A DNA stretch of 37,986 bases, from positions 1 to 37,986 of the forward strand of contig JBCCGO010000004.1 in assembly GCA_039029235.1 (NCBI GenBank), read 5' to 3'. The notes under the pieces were generated by a model. That model saw only the letters and a program-made list of their open reading frames with translations, was not told where the DNA came from and did no database searches. Of the stretch, positions 35,001-37,986 are shown one piece after another (positions within the stretch are counted from its first letter, which is position 1; each line of letters begins with the position of its first letter). Origin of the DNA: JBCBRR01 sp039029235 (GTDB lineage Bacteria; Bacteroidota; Bacteroidia; Cytophagales; Amoebophilaceae). The position numbers and the translations under genes are program-made.

Positions 35001-35583
35001 AGCGCAAGAAGAGGAATTTCTAGCAGCAGTAGCAAAACGCTCTACGGCAGACCTAGAGCTAGTCAAGTCAGTCATAGAACTCATCAAGTGGTACCACGGG
35101 CCAGTAAACAGGAAATCAGGAGAGCCCTTTTATCTGCACCCCATAGCCGTAGCCCAGATTGTGCTCGACTACAATACAGACGAAGCGGCCATACTAGGCG
35201 CTTTGCTACACGATACCGTAGAAGATACCGCCCTACTACTCAGAGACATTGAGGCAGTGTTCGGCAAAGACACTGCTGGCATCGTAGACACGGTTACCCA
35301 CCTAGAGAGCCCCAAGGACAGCTTTTATAAAGTGAAGCTCTCTGCCGAAGAAAACATCTTGATGCTCCTAGCAGCAGGCGACCTCAGGGCACTGTACGTG
35401 AAGCTGGCAGACCGCATGCACAACATGCGCACCATCCATGCCAGTCCCTATGCGAGCCAGCTGAAAAAAGCCCAAGAAACCCTACAGTTTTTTGTACCCC
35501 TGGCCCAAGACAGGCTCAAGCTACCAGCCGCTGCCGAAGAGCTTAAAGAAAGAAGCCTAGCCATCATGGCCAAGGAAACCTAA
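32092..35583 (+). CDS. Sodium:solute symporter - CqsS-like sensor - pseudo histidine kinase - SpoT-type (p)ppGpp hydrolase fusion
   Basis: A 1163-residue membrane protein. Residues 1 to about 480 are a sodium/solute symporter with the GRGIKDIREYAIA start and the TM8 sodium-site motif MSTADS (Ser327, Thr328). Residues about 520-675 form a second block of about six helices that resembles the sensor region of CqsS/LqsS (YCLPFVTTFLFLLEGGS). A coiled coil (about 676-745) leads into a histidine-kinase-like part in which the phosphoacceptor His, the N-box Asn and the GTGLGL box are missing. Residues about 985-1160 are a RelA/SpoT HD domain with Arg1007, His1016, His1040-Asp1041, Glu1044-Asp1045, Asp1107 and Asn1111, matching the hydrolase site of Streptococcus Rel. 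The protein ends where the synthetase domain would begin. The predicted output is (p)ppGpp breakdown controlled by transport or sensing, which is inference. An upstream TTG (32014) is possible, but the ATG at 32092 matches the paralog. Confidence 0.88.
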   Translation: MNIDLLIVLSFLFITLLLGLWAGRGIKDIREYAIANKQFGTGVLTMTILATYITGSKGIGYVGYVFDDGILPIFSVILCGAIITFLFIAWCIVPNMQRFVGCLTLPEVMGQLYGQSARFWMGILGTGYSVALVALQMIWLGYVGALFNLSSQLSIFLGGIFLVIYAARGGMKAVAITDVLQFIAMLVFVPLVAYVVLYHVGGIKSLFRQVPPVALDVLHHPSLKDYIIYCIWDLFPAFPLSFPFIQRMLMARDKPQLVNSYYIGLSFLTIFYLLLTLIGLAAMVLRTTSDLNMPQQGSNIFVYLVKNYLPIGAQGVIGAGFIAGIMSTADSFLHTAGLALAHDVIQPRVKRSIDALKLAQYLTLLLGLVALALALFYKALPRVQYGGVDLGRGLNFMTEAVALVFTIPLVAGIMGLRTEARSFLVSSLTTVTVFILSRFCLSNEFVMPLSVAINVLSFFGSHYFHNQGFAIIRRTAHRPESYVWQPTWEGIGKRFSNLLPTPSRLLRYSQDRVAKYGANPTLFALFMSFSYMIPFSMHSYTDLTMYNWLLAIRGMGALLSVGLLLKSQWPRWLLPYFPVYYHLSLLYCLPFVTTFLFLLEGGSIEWLLNVALSIMLLIVLADWTTFIGLSMLGIALALGLYRLGISCLAVSMDADTAYTLIYAVTFSTLIGLLFARRKQESFDQLTNQSQALLAKTLETEENLLEAVRERLRVIQTLKQAGIQDLLQVAKLISELRLKAKVQPDSEIAEVAQQLEAVLTPMVLQLRSIEDRATNFLRLSIDTLPIQELLATLQTPSTTQGNATGAQLQLHTHQQTLTGDRKRIQKLLLSSITALQRAYKETPILVGLEDTQLHYPLPTVRTGYIKKIGALRITVTTQATLPPLLKAYTAQMHGTAFTMPETIEELLLLENQRIVKAHYGYMHASTDTLLYVIPLQLREVRPKDIDKAYMELGATPIRANDRYKSDKIDAQAQEEEFLAAVAKRSTADLELVKSVIELIKWYHGPVNRKSGEPFYLHPIAVAQIVLDYNTDEAAILGALLHDTVEDTALLLRDIEAVFGKDTAGIVDTVTHLESPKDSFYKVKLSAEENILMLLAAGDLRALYVKLADRMHNMRTIHASPYASQLKKAQETLQFFVPLAQDRLKLPAAAEELKERSLAIMAKET

Positions 35584-35706
35584 CTGAGACGATATATATA
35601 GCACCTAGCTCAAGAAGAGTACATTATTTGTGACACTACTCCGCTGATTTGATTAAAATTATTTAAGTTTACAGTACGGACAGATTGAAAACAAACAATA
35701 AGCTTT

Positions 35707-37986
35707 ATGCCTTACTTCACGCTAGACCATCTTATAGTCGGAGGCTTTTTGCTCCTTACACTGCTCATCGGCCTACTGGCGGGCAGGAGAATCAAAGACA
35801 TTCGAGAGTATGCCATTGCCAATAGAGTGTATGGCACGAGTGTCCTGACGATTACTTTTCTGGCTACCTATTTAGGAGGCCAAAACACTATTGGCACATA
35901 GAAGTACATACTTTCTTATGGCCTTGTCGCTGGATTTGCAACACTTGGGACTGCTATTATGTATATCTATTCTGGAGCATTTATTGTGCCCAAGATGTTA
36001 CGCTTTAAAAGAAGCATCACTTTGGGAGATTTGATGCAGGAACTATATGGACCGTATGGGGGTACAATTACTGGTATCCTTGGCGGGGTGTATACTATCA
36101 GCCTAGTCGGAGTACAGATATTGGCACTGGGATACCTCTGCGAAAATTTACTCGGATGGAGGGTGGACTGGAGCATTGGTTTAGGAGGAGCGATTTTGAT
36201 ACTCTATGCTTCTTTTGGTGGCGTTAAGTCAGTAACGATTACAGACATTTTTCAGTTCATTGTCTTTGTTATCGTCGTCACCCTTATTGCCAATGTAGCC
36301 ATCAGTGAAGTTGGGGGCATAAAAGAACTTTTAAGCCAACTTCCTGCAGATAGTCTGGCTTTTTACAAGCATGAACAGTTTCCTCGCTACCTCTCTTCGT
36401 TTCTAGTTTGGGGGCTATTCCCTGCTTATCTGTCGGCGCCTCCTATTGTGCAGCGTATACTGATGGCTCGGCATAGGCAGCAGGCTACGAATATGTTATT
36501 TATTACCGCCGCCTTTTTGCTCGTCGTGCGGGCACTAGTAATATTTAGTTGCCTGGCTGTATTGCTACTAGCTCCCAACATCAAGGCTAGTGCAGGAGGA
36601 GCTTTTGCCTATGTAATCAATCAGTATTTCCCACCAGCCCTAAAGGGCTTGAGTGTAGCCGGACTTTTGGCCATCGTGATGTCTACGCTTGACTCATTCC
36701 TCAATGCAGGAGGCCTACTAGTGACACACAATGTCCTGAAGCCCTGCTTCGATCAGCTAAAGATGGAGTTTAACGAGCTGAAGGCTGTACGTTACATCAC
36801 TTTCTTGATGGGGTGTTTAGGCATCCTAGCTGCTTTTAGCGTAACAGAAGTTCGTACGCTAAGTTATTTTGGAATGTCCAGTTTTGCTCCGGTGGTCACC
36901 CTCCCGCTAATAGCCGGCATCTTAGGCCTCAAGACAGACACGAGGTCATTTCTTGTTGCCTTCTCTGTTACTACTACCACTTTTATCCTGTCCAACCTAC
37001 TCCTCCCTACAGCAGCAAACTATCTAGTATTTCCCATTAGCGTTATAGCCAATACCATCAGCTTCTTTACTGCTCATATAATCAAGCACAGAGGCATTGC
37101 TAAGGTGGTAAGACAATCGGGAGAAAGTGAATTATGGACTCCCGGTCCCCAAAATACTTTGCACATCCTATTCGCGCTTTTTGTATGCTTCAACTACATG
37201 GTACCCTACTTCATGTATACTAGGCAAGGAGAAGTAGCCATGTTTGCTATAAAGCTCATTGGAGCAACGCTTTGTGTAGGCTTACTACTCAAGCCTTACT
37301 GGAATGATTGGTTCAGGAAGCATTTTCCCCTATACTGGCACTTCTCTTTACTCTTTTGTTTGCCCTTTACCACGACCACGCTCTATATGCTTAATGGTGG
37401 CGGAACAGAGTGGACGGTTAATGTTGCCTTGTCCATCATGCTGCTCGTCATTCTGGTAGACTGGAAGAGATTTATCATCATCTCTCTAGCTGGGGTAGGC
37501 TTAGGCATTCTTTGCTCTCAAGGGATAAAAGGCCACGTGCCCCTGTCTTATGATAATAGCTACACCCTAGTGTATACCTGCCTTTTCTCGACACTCGTAG
37601 GGTTAATTTTCGCGCGTAGTAAGGAGCAGAGAGCTAGTAGGCAGCAAAAAATGCTCAAAGCAGAAGGAGCAGCAAACCAGGCCAGCCTACTACGAGCCGC
37701 TGAAGAAAGGGTAAAAGCCCTTAAAACCCTCCAGAACACAGGAGCACATAACTTACTGCAAGTAGCCAAAGACCTACAAGGACTACCCGTAGAGGGGGCA
37801 GCAGCGCAGAAGCTCCACGCCATTGAAGCAACGTTGATCCCACTGGCCTTCCAGCTGCAAGGCATCAATATCAAAGCCACAGACTACTTACGGCTACAGA
37901 GCAAGCCGATAGTCATCGACCAGTGGCTGAAAGAGTTGCGTGACCAGTTTCGTGAGTACAACATAGGGCAAAGCATCCGTTTTATC
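35707..37986 (+). pseudogene. Paralogous symporter-sensor fusion gene with one in-frame TAG (3'-partial)
   Basis: The gene begins at the ATG at 35707 with GRRIKDIREYAIANRVYGTSVLT, parallel to its upstream neighbour. The codon at 35899-35901 is TAG, after 64 codons. In the same frame 695 further codons run without a stop to the window edge, and they align with the paralog throughout: symporter helices, MSTLDS sodium-site motif, the CqsS-like block (LFCLPFTTTTLYMLNGGG, then ALSIMLLVILVDW) and the coiled coil with KTLQNTGAHNLLQVAK. The output domain lies outside the window. Either it is a very recent nonsense mutation, or TAG is read through, or the base is a sequence error. TAG is an ordinary stop elsewhere here and prfA is present, which favours loss of function. 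A protein restarted after the TAG would lack the first membrane helices. Confidence 0.85.

Noticed and set aside
1..37986. CRISPR array, rRNA operon, intact insertion sequence, prophage genes
   Set aside because: I looked for regularly spaced repeats, rRNA-like stretches and intact transposase or phage genes and found none.

Overview
The window looks like chromosomal DNA of a Bacteroidota bacterium, most likely an intracellular or amoeba/arthropod-associated member of the Cytophagales of the Amoebophilus/Cardinium type. This rests on several observations. Genes generally lack Shine-Dalgarno sequences. A short DUF721 protein, a DUF4296 protein and Bacteroidota-style MlaE/MlaF are present. So are a very large patatin protein with a J-like domain and TPRs, a decayed PD-(D/E)XK (Rpn-type) transposase, and large transporter-sensor fusion proteins. 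The species assignment is an inference; no 16S rRNA gene is in the window.

Layout. At 1-4.4 kb is the 3' part of a giant patatin-like phospholipase gene, then a transposase remnant. At 4.5-7.8 kb, on the minus strand, are a DUF721 (DciA-like) gene, tRNA-Leu(CAA), tRNA-Cys(GCA), rpsA and recR. At 7.8-9.8 kb is gene-poor DNA with strong perfect hairpins and tRNA-Val(TAC). At 9.8-22.9 kb is the conserved translation/transcription block: tRNA-Tyr, tRNA-Gly, tRNA-Thr, tuf, tRNA-Trp, secE, nusG, rplK, rplA, rplJ, rplL, rpoB, rpoC. At 23.2-31.4 kb is a series of housekeeping genes on both strands: a DUF4296 protein, tRNA-Arg, hflX, dprA, thyA, mlaE-mlaF, a short atpC, prfA and yraN. At 32-38 kb are two tandem paralogous genes for sodium:solute symporter fusion proteins.

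The most remarkable object is the 1163-residue protein at 32092-35583. It joins a sodium/solute symporter, a second multi-helix membrane domain resembling the CqsS/LqsS sensor region, a coiled coil, a histidine-kinase-like region with eroded catalytic motifs, and a C-terminal RelA/SpoT-type (p)ppGpp hydrolase HD domain. All eight residues of the known hydrolase site are in place, and there is no synthetase domain. I infer a membrane protein that could couple substrate uptake or signal sensing directly to alarmone hydrolysis. The neighbouring paralog (35707 to the window edge) has the same transporter and sensor regions but carries one in-frame TAG after 64 codons. A further 695 codons then stay open to the window edge. 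It is therefore a very young pseudogene, a readthrough gene or a sequence error. Its C-terminal output domain lies outside the window.

Smaller points of interest are a 67-bp tandem duplication of the 3' end of mlaE, an unusual frequency of the tetranucleotide CTAG, a TTG start for rpoB, and unusual residues in the rifampicin-binding region of RpoB.
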